Assembly (NCBI RefSeq): GCF_025766255.1
Contig: NW_026516683.1
Coordinates: forward strand, 186,001-250,000
Length of the DNA stretch: 64,000 nucleotides
Direction of reading: 5' to 3'
Source: Zychaea mexicana
Lineage: Eukaryota; Mucoromycota; Mucoromycetes; Mucorales; Lichtheimiaceae
Below the pieces are notes generated by a model. It was not told the DNA's origin. It did no database searches and saw only the letters and a program-made list of their open reading frames with translations. Position numbers and translations under genes: made by a program. This document shows positions 20,363 through 32,717 of this stretch, in pieces (position 1 is the stretch's first letter; the number at the start of each line of letters is the position of its first letter).

Positions 20363-22765
20363 ATGCGTTTATCATCCTTGGCGCTTGTCTCTGTATCATG
20401 TCTGTTTGGTCTTGCAAGGTCGATTGAGATACAGATACCGTTTCGACAGCCAAAAGCGCTTGTTGAGGACGAGCTGTATACGGCCACACAAGATTGGCTC
20501 CAAGCAGACACACAGGCAATGTCATGCGCAAAGTGCATTTCTCTCTTGCAAATGGTCAAAAATCTTTCTTACATGTCCGAGAGTCTTCTTATTGCCACCT
20601 TGGTGAGCGTATGTCGACGGACACAGAAAGTGGATACAGACGTCGTACGTATATCCTCCACCCTTATCGGTGATATATTTCTGTGTGTTTATGCTAACGA
20701 GCAATGCTGCTGGCTTTTAGTGCATTGGTGTGGTCAAAGAACAAGCACCGATCGTTCGTAAAGTTCTAAAGGTAGTTTATTTTGGGAACTGACCATAAAT
20801 GTGATTGTGAAAGTAGTTGAGGTGTTACAGAAAAGTTGACAGAGGTTCATTTCGAGAGGAGGAACACTGAATGCTCGTTTTTTAAAAATGGAATATAGAC
20901 TATGACCGTTTCAGGCCGTGACGGACACTTGTTGTGCGCAGCGGTAATGAACAGTTGTCCATACCCAGAAGTCGAGCCTTGGAACGTTACGTTTCCAAAG
21001 CCCAAACCAGAACAGCTCCCCGAGCATAAACCATCTTCTGGCAGGACATTTAATGTATTGCAGCTCAGCGACTGGCACGTGGACCCTGAATACGAGCCTG
21101 GTTCCGAAGCATTCTGTGACAAACCCATCTGCTGTCGCCCTGCGTACACAGACTATACTAACATCACACAACCGGCATCTCTGTGGGGTGAATACAGCTG
21201 CGATACACCTATCAGTATGCTTGAATCCATGTTGGAGTTTATTCCTACCGTAGCTCCCAATATCGCCTTTGGCATTCTGACGGGCGATGTTCCACCCCAC
21301 GAAGTCTGGTCCACATTGCCAACCACCAAGACCCAGCTAATCCAGGACCATTCCTACAGCTTGCTGCATCAGCACTTTGACTCACCTGAATTGGTAAATA
21401 CGATGCTCTATCCCGCAGTGGGCAATCATGAGGCAGCCCCAACGAACATGTTTCCTGTTAAGACATCAAAGATCCCAATTGAGAACGAGCGGCAGTATTT
21501 GCGACTGCATTGGCTGTATCACAGTTTGGCACAAAGCTGGCGAGGATGGTTGTCGCATCACACGATATCGCATATCGAACAAGATAGTGCCAGCTATGTC
21601 GCACGGCCTGTGGCTGGTCTTAAGTTAATCAGCCTGAACACGAATTTCTGCTATACCATGAACTGGTGGCTCTATGAACATCCTATGGAGAAGGTTAATT
21701 TTGAGTGTTTTACGTACCAAACAATAATTTCTAGCTACTAACAAGTTTCTGGTACTTGTACGATTAGGATCCAAACGGTATCTTGGAATGGTTGATTGAA
21801 CAGCTGCAAGAGTCTGAGGACAAGGGCGAGCGTGCGTGGATCATTGGCCATATTGCTCCTGGAGATATCACTTGCTTCCATGACTACTCGAATTATTTCC
21901 AGCAAATCGTTGAGCGCTATTCACCACATGTGATTACTGGTCAGTTTTACGGTCATACCCACAAGTAAGTCGGGAGTAGAGTCTTGTGTCCATTTATGTA
22001 TATGGGAAAAATAAGAAATGTGTTACTAAATGTAGCTACACAAACAAAATTCTATCACAGGGACGAATATCAAGTCTTTTACCGTAGGGGCGAGAATCAA
22101 ACAGCTGAAAACGCGATATCGATGGCATATGTGGCACCGTCTATCACGCCATTTGACGAGATCAACCCTGGTTTCCGAATGTACCAAGTGGATGCGGAAA
22201 CGTTTGAAGTCGTTGACTCTATTACATACGTTGCCGATTTGGATCAAGCGCCTAACTGGCTCAATGGACCTGTAAATATCATATTTAATTTTTTTCACGC
22301 AAAAAGCAGGAGTTGGAGAAAGAGAGGAATTTTGGGCAAGACATTCAAAATAACTGAACATGCAAATCTTCCTACTAGAATTGGCACGTTGAATACTCTG
22401 CAAGAGAAGCATACAACTCATCCACAGCGCCATTGCACGACACAAGAACCCCACTAACTCCCGCGTGGTGGCACAATGTATCTGTTTCGATGGAAGAAGA
22501 ATCTGGAGTAATGTTTGACAAATACTGGAATCATCGTGTCAAGTCTTCACCGTATGTGCCTGAATGCGACGAAGAGTGTCAATATACCATAATATGTGGT
22601 ATCCGCGCTGGTAATTCTGAGCACCGTTGTGATTATGATCCGGATGTGCTTTTCAACGGCGGCAAGGGAAGAAGGAAACCGGTGGAGGAGCATGCGTGTG
22701 GCATTAATATGATGGGTGTCAAGACTCGTCGCATCGAACAACAACAACAACAACAGAATAAGTGA
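20363..22765 (+). CDS. Secreted acid sphingomyelinase-like phosphodiesterase (saposin B + metallophosphatase)
   Basis: Likely hydrolyses sphingomyelin or a related phospholipid outside the cell or in the vacuole. It opens with a signal peptide (MRLSSLALVSVSCLFGLARS). A saposin-B domain with its cysteine pattern follows (MSCAKCISLLQ, VSVCRR, DVC, HLLCAAVMNSCP). The calcineurin-like metallophosphatase core has the metal ligands in LSDWHVDPEY, LTGDVPPH, VGNHE, IGHIAPG and GHTH. The last exon (22379-22765) joins in frame after a 107-nt intron (22272-22378) and begins NWHVEYSAREAYN, as in the family; cysteines in CDEECQ and CGIRAG... and a short poly-Gln end the protein. At least five introns. All metal-binding motifs are intact; substrate cannot be told from sequence. 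Confidence 0.9.
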
Positions 22766-23286
22766 ATAGTATAGGCTATTTCCCCCCCCCCCATCCCACC
22801 CTTCACCATGTAATAATTTTAGAAAATCATATTAATTCTCTTTTTCGTGTACACATCATTTTCGACAACTATATACATATTTTTTTGCTACCTACTGGAC
22901 TATAATACAAATCTCCTTCAAGTATGTAGGACACTAATGTGCCTCAAAGTCTAGTACTTGTTCAATAGCAAATACGAACCCCAATTTAATGACAGATGTT
23001 ATAGAACCTTCAAGGAATTACAGTAACTTCTTGTGCTAGGACTGCTAAAGAATGTTTTATTGTGCTCAAGTGGGCTGCTGAGCGGTGAGGGCGGGAGAGT
23101 ATAAGCATGATATGGAGCGCTATTCGCAAGCAGACGGGTTGAACTAAAGAATTTACGCAAGCGAAGGTTTCATTGTCAATATGCTACTTGGCAGCGGCAT
23201 GATTATTACATGGTTTTTACGCATATGCATGCCAGCCTAATTTCTTCCCAATCATCTTTAAGAAGCAAATAGCGTTGTTATTATTA
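22766..23286. other. Intergenic
   Basis: A C-tract (about 22782-22791), then AT-rich sequence likely to be the 3' UTR of the phosphodiesterase gene. Nothing else seen. Confidence 0.4.
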
Positions 23287-23847
23287 TCATAAATACATCG
23301 GCGGTAATGGCTGTTGTTCTTGGTTGAAAAACGCATTTTGATGGTCAATAGTATACGCAGGTTGTGGTTCGCCTTCTGTCCAATATTGTGCTCCTGTGAG
23401 CCTTTTCGGTATGACATGTATAAGCTTGAGGCGCCCGGAGCAGGTCGCAGCGGTCGTTTGAGATTGTAATCTGACGCTTTTCGAAGGCTTTAAAAGCATT
23501 TTAAAGTGCTCCAAAGCATTTCCGACGAACGTCGCTCTCGGTTCTGAGCTTGATACTGCTCGTTTTGCTCTATCAGACAATCCATTAGAAAAACGGGCGA
23601 GTTCTTTTTCTTTTCCCAGAAAACTCCTAATTGTAATTTACAGTATGTAAAGAAATATAATAGACTTACGTTCTCGCACCTCCTTTTTATTACGCTTGTC
23701 AACTTGAAGCAACCTTGCTGAATCAGCGAAGTCAATCATCTGAGCGCGTGATCGCTTTTGGAACCCTTTCAGTGAGGTGGCTGTTCGTTGTCGTTTGCAG
23801 CCTTTCAGACGCCCGAAATGACCTTCTAAGCCCCTGCACTGCTTCAA
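23287..23847 (-). CDS. Hypothetical protein, doubtful two-exon gene
   Basis: Not recognised. A minus-strand exon starts at 23847 (MKQCRGLEGHFGRLKG), is basic, and ends at a consensus donor GTAAGT near 23668. A candidate acceptor (TACAATTAG) lies at about 23630. If spliced there, the frame runs VFWEKKKNSPVF and stops at 23490; another frame (SDRAKRAVSSSEPRATF to 23287) stays open further but does not match the donor phase. Either this is a small lineage-specific protein of about 110 aa, or a decayed transposon fragment. It sits at the edge of the repeat island, which favours the latter. Confidence 0.25.
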
Positions 23848-24895
23848 AAGGCCGAAATGGCAGTTTAAGATTTTAGATGCTTCGAGTTTGTATCAGAGTA
23901 ACTTCTCTCAAAGATGGTAAATAACCCGCTAAATAGTCTTTACATAGATCTGTTGCTCAACTACCCTGACAAAGAGAATGAACACGCCGGTCGCCATCAC
24001 TTGGTACTCTCCTGTACGTTAGCCGTAATGTGCTTTCCATTATTGATACGCGTCATTTATAAACCAGAAGAATGCTAATTAATGTGATAATCTGTTACCA
24101 AAGCAGCGACTGGCTCGATGTTGCTGCTGTTGCTGCTAAGAAGGAGTAGAACCGATATACATGTGGCATGGCACGTAGTTCCATGCAATTTAACGACAAA
24201 GGTTCCTGGCTTGTCGCGGCGGTTGGCCTGCTACATTAGCAACAACCGTTTGCACTCGCGCAAAGCCTTGAGTTGGCAGTGTACCGTGCCTAGGATATGA
24301 CACAAATCAATGTATTCGCTTGTTAAGAGCTGTTTCACATGACAAATTCGCTTTGTTTATCAGAGAAAAATAAGAGTGGTGACATGAAATGTCATGCTGG
24401 CTCACTAGAGTCAACATTACCATATATGGCAAGGGAACAGTAAAGGGCCTCCAAGTTTGATGATAACAATGCTGCAGAGACTATGGCGAGCCTGTTCTGC
24501 TAGGGCCAAAATGCAAAGGGAAGTCGGTAGAGTCCAATCAAATTGGAAATGGAGAGAAAGAGAGAGACAAAGAAAACAAGGCACGGACAACAAAGAAAAG
24601 CAGAAGCTTCTATCACTGCGGAAAGGCCGACAAAGACTAAGCAAAGACTCCAAAGGTTAAGTCAAGGGATAGTCATTAGTTAAGGGTTGAGTAAAGGTGA
24701 AAGAAAAGGTTGATCCTTGAAATCAAGGCCGAAAATTTTTTGATTCTTGTTTATGAGCATGCAAACGCGAATAAAGCATAATCACATGAATATAAAGGGT
24801 AAGGAAAGGGTAGCATGACTTATAAGACTAAAAATTGTTCTTCAACGTTCCATGTTCAAAATCACTTTTCTCTTTGATATAGAAACCATACCCGG
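23848..24895. other. Intergenic, edge of the repeat island
   Basis: No gene recognised. A purine-rich stretch at about 24550-24720 contains several AAGG/AAAGG-type words. Probably the 3' flank of the Tnp2-like element. Confidence 0.35.
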
Positions 24896-27800
24896 TCAAA
24901 TCCAGTAGTGGCGTTTGGACCTGCCAAACGTTCCCGTCAAAAGACCTGCGTAGTTGCAGATCTCGTCAGCATCGACAACGAACAGCTGTTCAGCGGCCAT
25001 TGCTGATGGCGTCAAGTAAACAAACCCGTTGTCACTATCGATCGTGGGGTTGAAGCGCCCAACAACTGCCAATATGCGGTCTTCGTTGCCTTGATTATGC
25101 ACAAAATAGAAGTACACCTTCCCGAAGTAAAAGTGGGAACAGCGAGCAAAAACCGAGCCACGACCTGCTGATGCTTTTTTGAAAAGGGTAACGGATGGGT
25201 TAACACAAAAAGCACGAGTCATCATTCCTTTCTATAAGGTAAGTAGGTTTTTCTTACATGTCAATATCATCAAGCTTTATTCTCACATTATACATAACAC
25301 GCAATCGGTCATGGTGGGTAAGTACGCTACCAAAAGTTTTCTGGTCTCTCCAGAGCCGACCCGTCGTGTACTTGAATCTTCGTTCAAAATGCTGTACCTT
25401 ATCCCTTTGCGATTCACATAGGCAACAAGCGCGTCTCTGACTTTAGTATAACTGAGTCCTGCAAGTGTTTTTAATGACCTGAAACTGGCATTATGTAACT
25501 TTCCCCAGATTTCCAGAGAAAAGGGGTCAGCTGGATTAGGCGTGAAATATAGCCCATTTCGTCGACTGTCGTGCACCTTTTTTTTTCTTCTGTATCAACG
25601 CTGCTATCATTGCCGCGTCAAGTTAACTTTTATTTTGCCATTTTTTCATTATGTTCGCAGCTTGCTGACCAGGGACCGAGTACGTGGTAATTATTCTTTG
25701 AGTATACAGCAATCATTCTTTCCAACGACCGGGATGAACAGTAACGCAATGATGCCAGCCTTCGTAGCATATCAGGAACGTGTGCGAGGTAATGCTGATT
25801 TGCAGTGAATACACGAACGCATAGTACTATTTACTCATTATCGTCACTGATGCTGCTACTGTTGCTAATGCTATTGACACTACTTTCGTCGTCGCTGTCG
25901 CGACAACGTTCGAGATTTATTTGTTTTGTGCTGAGTTGACTGCGTAAATAGTCAAGCCAGAACTCGATATCACTACACATGTAAACCACCTTGATTAGTC
26001 TTATTGTATTCTTTATTCATTTATCTTTCGTTTTGTTTTTGTACGGATAATTACCTTTCTATATTAGCGATATCGTCACTTGTGTGAGAAAACTGCAGAG
26101 TTCTCTGACATGCTCTCACGAGGGCACATTGTAGCGTCTTTGGCAACACTATCATCGGTTTGCGGCACAACCAGCGTGGGGACAACGTACAAAAGGAACT
26201 ATAACCAGTCGACGGCTTTGACCCTCCCTTTGTCGGTCAAACTATGCCATGTGCTGTCGAACGCCGTCGGGATATCCATACGAGAGCTTTCCTTTTGTTT
26301 CATTACAGCGTCAAGATCGATAACAAAAGGGCTCCGTCTTGTAGCTGATGCATGATTGTATTTTCTTGCAGCAAATCGAAGAACTGGTGCGCTATGCCAT
26401 GCGGCAGAAGATGAAGCTCTTCAAGACCAAAAAAATCTGGAGAGAGGAAAGTTTGGAACACAGTGAAAGGACTCGGACCATCTAGTCCTTTCTATAGTAG
26501 CAAAAGTATGGAAGTGCGTACATTAATTATAGCACACGGGTATGATTTACGTGGATTGATAACGAGCACACATCATAATCAAAAAGAAAGTATACCTTTT
26601 TCCTCCCTCTTGAAATCATCAGCTTTCCTCCATCTTTTGACAGTGTTGCTGAAATCAGGAAAATACACGCCTTTTCCTCCTTCAACCGGGTGTACCCCTT
26701 CAACAAGACATATGCGACAGCCATATGTTGCAGTAGGTCCCATATGGCATGCTAATACTTTAACTGCCTGCATATCACCAGTGGCAAGCAGCAAATGCAC
26801 CTTTGCGTGCAGACTGGTGTTTCCGACCTTGACTTCCATCCCGTATTTTTCCAAGTGCTATAGCTCTCTTATTATAGGCTGAAGAAAACTCGTCATATCT
26901 CTTGGAGCCAATGGACCCAGGATCAAGCATATTTGAAGCATGGATTTGTTTGTATGCCTACATGGACGATGTTAAGGATAATATAGGCATAATAGAACAA
27001 TCAATCTTAGTCCTGCTCAGATTTTGTAGTATGGCTGCTTACCGAGTATTAGGATCGAATTTCAACACAACCACATGTACAATGGTCATTGTATGTTTTA
27101 TGTTGGTATACGGTTGGAAGCCACCCACATATAATGCAAGAGCGACATCCAATTCACCTTGAAAAAGATTTCGTCCCATTACGAGCTCTTGATACAGTCC
27201 ACCGTCGAATATATCATTGTATACACCATGCCTATGTCGGAAACGGCTCCTGTACAGTAACTTTCTCGTGTCTCTTCATCGTGAATCATGTACGCTAGTT
27301 GTTCACCAATTGGAAGCATTTCCATTCTAGCACGTGCTTTCTTGTTATCACCAACGTATCTTACTTCGTTCCAATGGGAGCAATATGTAGCCGTGTCATC
27401 AGTGTCGTACATCTTGCACCCATTGATACAAACATCAAATAGTTGTGTTTTCACGGGATAGAACTTTTCCGCTCCTTTTTTCGATTTATATGGAGTGAAT
27501 AAGTGCTCGCGGTCTTAAAAGAGGGAGTAAGGTAAGTGTCTATCATGTATGATATATAAAAGGAGGAGGGTTGGCGTGTATGATCTTTGAACTTTTTACC
27601 TTAATCGAAACGAGATATCAAGCGGTTACAAAAACCGAGTATTTCGCCGTGGCCTCGTCTCGTGATATTGTTGTTATTCACAATACGTTGCAACATTACA
27701 CTCCACATCATCAATTGATCTTGGCTGTAATCATCCGTAGGGAATGCGTAAACTTTTGGGCCACCCGATCTTGTAGTACTAATAGGTATGTTGACTATTA

Positions 27801-28540
27801 CAGTGAAACAACAAGTAATTAGCAAGTCTCTTTTAAATTGTATAGGAAAACGGAATCTTCTTATTTTTTACCATCACCATAATCGAAATCGTCTAGATTA
27901 ACATCGTCACCCATATTTGTTCCGTCATTTCTTTGTTCCTGTGAAGTGGATGATGGCGGCGATGTGCTATTACGAGTTGCACTTGGAGATATCGAGTTAT
28001 TTTGTGATACAACAGATATGTACATGCTATCGTCTGCACTCGATGGCACCAAATCTGATGATGATTCGTTCGGTAGTGAAGGTATAGAGGTTGAGGTGGC
28101 TGTTCATCTCTATTACAAGGTATCAGGCTTATTAACACATGTGATATTGCGCAAGTACCATATGTAGTAACAATATAAATTCTACACACAACACATCAGC
28201 CGATGAGGACGACGATCCAGTGACAGCTTTGGGATGTTGCCCTTTTCCTTTCAGTATTTTCGACGACAAATGATGCGGTGCGCTGAATAAACCGACATAA
28301 TGATAGGCTTTTTACACCAGCCACAGATTTTACTTGGTGTGCTGCTTTCGCTTTCACTTGTCCTGATGTTTTTGAATGTTCTGCCAGCTGATTTTTCATA
28401 ATGTTGAAGTGTACCGAGTCGCAAATTTCTTTTAAATAAACAATAATGACAGCAAATCGTGGAAAATCCGTTGACCAGAGTGGAAATAATAATACTAATA
28501 ATACTGAGACATTACAGCGTGTTGTGTGCTGGATCATGAA
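24896..28540 (-). mobile_element. Tnp2-like (CACTA-related) transposase gene, multi-exon, possibly decayed
   Basis: Minus-strand fragments in order fit the long transposases of the Tnp2/Transposase_21 type found in many fungi. An acidic Ser-rich N terminus (about 28050-27860) is followed by HGEILGFCNRLISRF (about 27640) and a zinc-ribbon-like FDVCINGCKMY...YCSHWNEVRY (27454-27350; the usual second CxxC is CSHW here). Next come ALALYVGGFQPYT with TIVHVVVLKFDP (about 27140-27040) and the catalytic-core segment LLLATGDMQAVKVLACHMGP...YGCRICL (26854-26690). Then come FFGLEELHLLPHGIAHQF (about 26400), AVDWLSFLLYVVPTLVVP-like sequence (about 26200), and a C-terminal FYFGKVYFYFVHNQG...VVDADEICNYAGLL ending at 24896. 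Several segments are in different frames; some are joined by plausible introns, others may be frameshifts. Element ends not located. Confidence 0.65.
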
Positions 28541-29143
28541 AAATGAGAACGCGATTATGATTATGGTGCATCCCCTTTATGATTGCCAAAAAGTGAACTC
28601 TAATAAAAGTTCAATAAGTTGATGATTTGCTTATTTGTTATTTAAATATCATTCTTTAGCATCTTTAGAATAGTTATTGAACCCGGGTTTACCTATTTGT
28701 TTGTAAACAAAAAAGTTATCATATCAGCCATCAAATTTGGCCGCTTTTGCCGGTTTTTGGCTAAGGTACTGAACTTTATGCCGGATTCGAAGCCAGGATC
28801 GTTCTCAGCTAATAGAATTGCGTGCCGTATTTAATGTCTTTGCGTACACAGGTATTTTTCTGTGTTTAGCCCATGACTCTGTGCATTCTGTGACCTAAGT
28901 GACCAGTAGAGCAGATAGTGTACATTGAGACGTACAGCCGCAATATGTCTGGAGAAGAAACAGATAAAGAGGTCTACAAGTTCTCTTCTAAAAAAATGAA
29001 GTCGCATAGGCGCATAGGCGTAGCAATATAAAGGCGGCCTTGTAAAACATCAAAAAATTGAAACATTGGCGATTACAAACGGGATGCACCATAATAAAAG
29101 ATGGTAGCAGCATCACTGATTTAAAGATAGTAAAAAAAAATAT
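28541..29143. other. Intergenic
   Basis: AT-rich with no recognised gene. It may hold the 5' end of the Tnp2-like element and the promoter of the unknown gene that begins near 29300. Confidence 0.35.
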
Positions 29144-29299
29144 TTGTTTTGTATCTCGTTTTTTCCCTCCTTTCTCCCTCGCGTTTTTTTTGCCTTGGTA
29201 CCTTTCACTTTAGCAATTAATAATACTACCGTAAAGCAAACAGGAAAAGCTATAACAACAAAAGCATTATTTGCTGAAATCTCCTTAGTGAAGAGTTTC

Positions 29300-30557
29300 A
29301 TGACAAGAATCGATGAAATAAACAAGGAGGTCGACGCTAATTTGCAAGAGCTGAAGACAGTCGCCATCCAGCTGCAAGAGAAAGTCGACACGATCCAAGT
29401 AACAGTGGATCGAATCCTTGAACACCTTCAGCAAGGAGATAGGCAGGAGCCTACTAAACAAGAACCAGTATGTTTAGATGGTTTCTACATTATGGAAGGC
29501 GGTGTAATAGTGTTGCCGTCAGTTAATGAAAGAATAGATTGGAAACAATGGAAAAGAAGAAACAAAGAGAGAGAGAGAGAGATATGGAGACGGTAGTTTT
29601 ATTGATTTTATGTTGGGACACCATAGAAATACAGAGAAAAAGTATCTATGTAAACAGTAAAGAGGGAGGAAGATCGTGTACAAAGAGAGCCATAGAGTGT
29701 ATTGCTGTCAATGTTGACATGTTTGTTCTTACTATTTTAGAGAGACGTCACTACCACAAGACCAATACTTGTCCGCCCGTTCGTTGTAGTGATCAACCGT
29801 CGCCAGGCTCAAGATTCGAGCACAGACGTTCTGAGGCAGTTCATTGCCTTACACTTCTTTGCCGATGACGAAGAAGAGCTGTGTGGCAACGCCATGACAA
29901 ACATCATGCTCGAAACGACCATGAATATCCAAGAGATAATCACCGAGGAGGGCATTTCTCTTGCAACGGCATGGAGTTTAATTGACCCTAGCATACAAAA
30001 AAAGTATGCTTTGATGCTAGAGGTCAATTGCAAAGCATTTGATGGTCACTTTGACCAATGCGTCAACTCGTGGGCAACGAAATGGCTGTTGCAGTATAAA
30101 TGGGGCAACAAGCACCAATACCACAAACGTATAAGTGTAAGTTACAAAACAACATTTCCTATGCTTTATATTTTATACAAAATGATACTCTTTTATCATT
30201 ATTACAACACACTTATTATTATTAGCTGGAAAAGACCGACCACGAGTCATCCAGCAGCGGTGGTGACGACGAGGAGCAAGAAGAGGAGGACAACACTCGT
30301 CCGAGGTAAATACTCTCTAGCAATATACAGTACCAGTGATATGTTATTGCTGGTGACGTTAAAGTATCAAGAATTAACTGATAGTTCTTCATATCTTTTT
30401 TCTTTTTCATTGCCTTGACTGTGGCAATAGAGTTTACAAAAGAAGACGTGCAGCATTGTATGATATGAGAGGAGTACTTATCTTTCTCTCTCTGTGCTCG
30501 GTTGTGCTCGGTCTCTCTCTGTGTGGTCGATCTCCTTTCTCTTTCTCTCTTTCTTGA
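29300..30557 (+). CDS. Unknown protein, four exons, coiled coil then acidic tail
   Basis: Not recognised, but the exon structure is coherent. Exons 29300-29467, 29741-30136, 30226-30305 and 30431-30557 have GT/AG borders (GTATGT, GTAAGT, GTAAAT donors), all phases agree, and they give about 256 aa ending in TGA. The first ATG in the open frame (MTRIDEINKEVDANL) opens a predicted coiled coil of about 45 residues. A compact globular-looking segment follows (RPFVVVINRRQAQD, FADDEEELCGNAM, WATKWLLQYKWG). Then a Ser/Asp/Glu-rich tail (HESSSSGGDDEEQEEED), a basic patch VYKRRRAA and a hydrophobic end within a pyrimidine-rich tract. The last exon is the least certain. The gene lies 160 bp left of the KDZ inverted repeat; it may belong to an older element or be a lineage-specific host gene. 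Confidence 0.5.
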
Positions 30558-30605
30558 TTATCTTTTTCTTTTCTGTCTTTCGTCTCTCTTCTCATTTTAT
30601 TTGAA
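30478..30605. repeat. Pyrimidine-rich low-complexity tract
   Basis: About 130 bases of almost pure C/T runs with TCTCTC motifs, overlapping the last predicted exon of the unknown gene and lying just left of the KDZ element. Simple-sequence composition only; no function implied. Confidence 0.6.
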
Positions 30606-30717
30606 ATAAACAATGTTCAATGTGAGCTATTATTATGGTATAATTACTATCGTATTATCCTTTTTAAAATGTTTTTGCGTTGTGATTGGGATGCGAGCTT
30701 GTAGACATCCTCATACA

Positions 30718-30935
30718 CACCCCAGACCCAAATTATTTGCCTCTATTCGGACGCCGTACGGGCCTTTACAAGCTCTACGGAACATACCCTGTGGCCTCTG
30801 CGGTGTCACGCCGTGCACACCGTAGAAATTATAGTATGCTCAGCCTACCATAGCACCTTCTTTTTCTCAGAATAATTCTCACTACATTGCGTCCTCCATT
30901 TCGACATTGAGCAACCAGGAACCCCAACCAGAGCA
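30718..30935 (+). repeat. Left terminal inverted repeat of the KDZ element
   Basis: Begins CACCCCAGACCCAAATTATT and ends CCCCAACCAGAGCA. It matches the reverse complement of 37087-37282 closely (blocks of 40-60 identical bases), with an extra AT/CT-rich insertion at about 30858-30889. It contains the start region of the accessory open frame. Confidence 0.9.
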
Positions 30936-32076
30936 GTCAACTGCTTCCAGCGACAAATATTACCGCCCTAAGGGAACCAAAAAGTGGTCCACTTGGACGC
31001 GTTAACTCACTTCCTTTCTCAAGATAGCACTGACGAAGAGCGAGAAGGTTTGCTATTTTGTATATAGGTAAAATGAGAATTTTTACTTATCTAGTATATA
31101 GAATGGGAAGATATTATCAGACAGTATAACGATGGAGAGTTGACAACGACAACTGCTCAACTGGCTGCGATCTATGCTCGCATGAACGAGGAGCACCAGA
31201 AAAAGCTTGAAGAGAAGGTCAAGCGCATAAACCATATGATGGAGCAACCGGCTCCTATGGATCTAGATGTTCGTCAGCAGCTTGGGAGAGCTTTCAGACG
31301 CGAGATCATGTCGGTTAACCACCGTGCTAGCGTGGCCATAGGATGGAATGTCGGCACGCTCATGTCTCCCCACAGTTTGAGACCGATTGGATGCTTACTA
31401 CACCTATAGTCTCATCTAGTATGTAAAGTAGTAAATCTGTTTCTTGGAAATGCTCATATTCAAGGTTCTAATACCAACTATTAAGAGAAAGCTCAGAACG
31501 CATTGAATAAGATGGGAGGGCGTCCAAACTTCCATCGACATTGTCAAGGTTAATACTATCATACACTGTGATAGTAACACGTTATTGAGAAAAAGGATTA
31601 TCTATTTATTAGCTTTTCTTAACAACAATCTGTCACTATAGGAACAACAGGCGGCAACTATCGCTAACACACCATAGCATTGTTAAAAGGAGCTACTAAT
31701 GTATATTATTCGTTTTCGCCAGGCCCTCGTTTGACCAGAAAGCCTACCAAAAAGAAAAGCACGGTTAAGGACCTCATGGTTGAACTCTGTAGTATGTTAC
31801 AAGCAGTGCCTGCATTGCAGTTATCAATGTATCAATACTTGTTAAGGAATGTATGTAGACAACGAAGTCGACAAAGTTTCCGTGGAAAGGTTTCAAGAGG
31901 GTGTCAGACGGTGGCATAATTCGCTACAGAAATGAAACATTGGGGTGCGAATTCACGGTTTTGATTTTGGCGAAAAGGCAGATACTGCTTTGTGCCCGAG
32001 TGACATGCCGTATAAGAGATGGTCAGAGCTGTATGATGCCCTTATCAATGGCCAAATTAGTTTTGAAAAGTTTTAA
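30907..32076 (+). pseudogene. KDZ-associated accessory gene, HTH/Myb-like start, broken
   Basis: Exon fragments read LSNQEPQPEQSTASSDKYYR...KKWSTWT (30907-31000), then WEDIIRQYNDGELTTTTAQL with a Lys/Glu-rich helix and the segment MDLDVRQQLGRAFRRE (about 31105-31400). KPTKKKSTVKDLMVEL follows (31740-31790), and finally YVDNEVDKVSVERFQEGV...GFDFGEKADTALCPSDMPYKRW (31850-32076). The W...W-E-D-I-I...L-A pattern resembles a Myb/SANT or HTH DNA-binding fold, as expected of an element-end binding protein; that is inference. Two lesions are visible. The first codon is TTG where the inverted-repeat partner has ATG (37115-37113, minus strand). An in-frame TGA lies at 31933-31935. Confidence 0.5.
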
Positions 32077-32177
32077 ATTAAATGGTTTAGCACATTTTAA
32101 AAAGTTGCTATTGATAAAAGCGACATATTAGCATCCAATAGGTATGTTAGTTCATTTAATAAATTACAGATCATGAT

Positions 32178-32345
32178 TTTACTGTGGAAGACAGAGTGAT
32201 CTGCGCTAGGGGACATGTGGTCGTTCCTTAACATGGACAAGGATACTATACATATACAAAAAATATGAGTCCATAACTGAAAAAAACCGCATAGAACAAA
32301 AAGAGTTAGACGGTGTGGTGGTAGATGGGTAGAGGTGGAGCGAGA
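32178..32345. repeat. Diverged interspersed repeat, copy B (copy A at 808-985)
   Basis: Shares ordered blocks with 808-985: TGTGGAAGAC, ATGTGGTCGTTCC, AACTGAAAAAAACC, CAAAAAGAG and GGTGTGGTGG. It lies between the accessory gene and the transposase gene of the KDZ element, so it may be a nested insertion or an internal KDZ sequence that also survives at copy A. Confidence 0.4.
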
Positions 32346-32717
32346 ATGATGAAATTATTAGGAGGATTTCTTCGTGCAATTTGGAAATAACCACAGTAAT
32401 ACTCTTAGAAAGCAAGGAAATTTGAAACAGTTCCTAGCATCCGAGCATTTTTACCCTATTACATAACGTACTTCTGTGTACAAAAATAAATTGTGGATTA
32501 GGGGATCGTCATAAAAAAACTACAGGAAAAGAAGCTTTCCTCAAGCGCGTGGTACTTTTTTGTCAACTTGCACGTTTACTGAGCAATAAACAGAAGTGAT
32601 CAACTTAATATGTGTTGCAATATAAATATAGAGAACTGAAATGAAAAATAATCTTTTGAAGGTTCTTAGCTACAACGTAACAAACAACAGACCGCACCAT
32701 CTTATTAGCACTAGATC

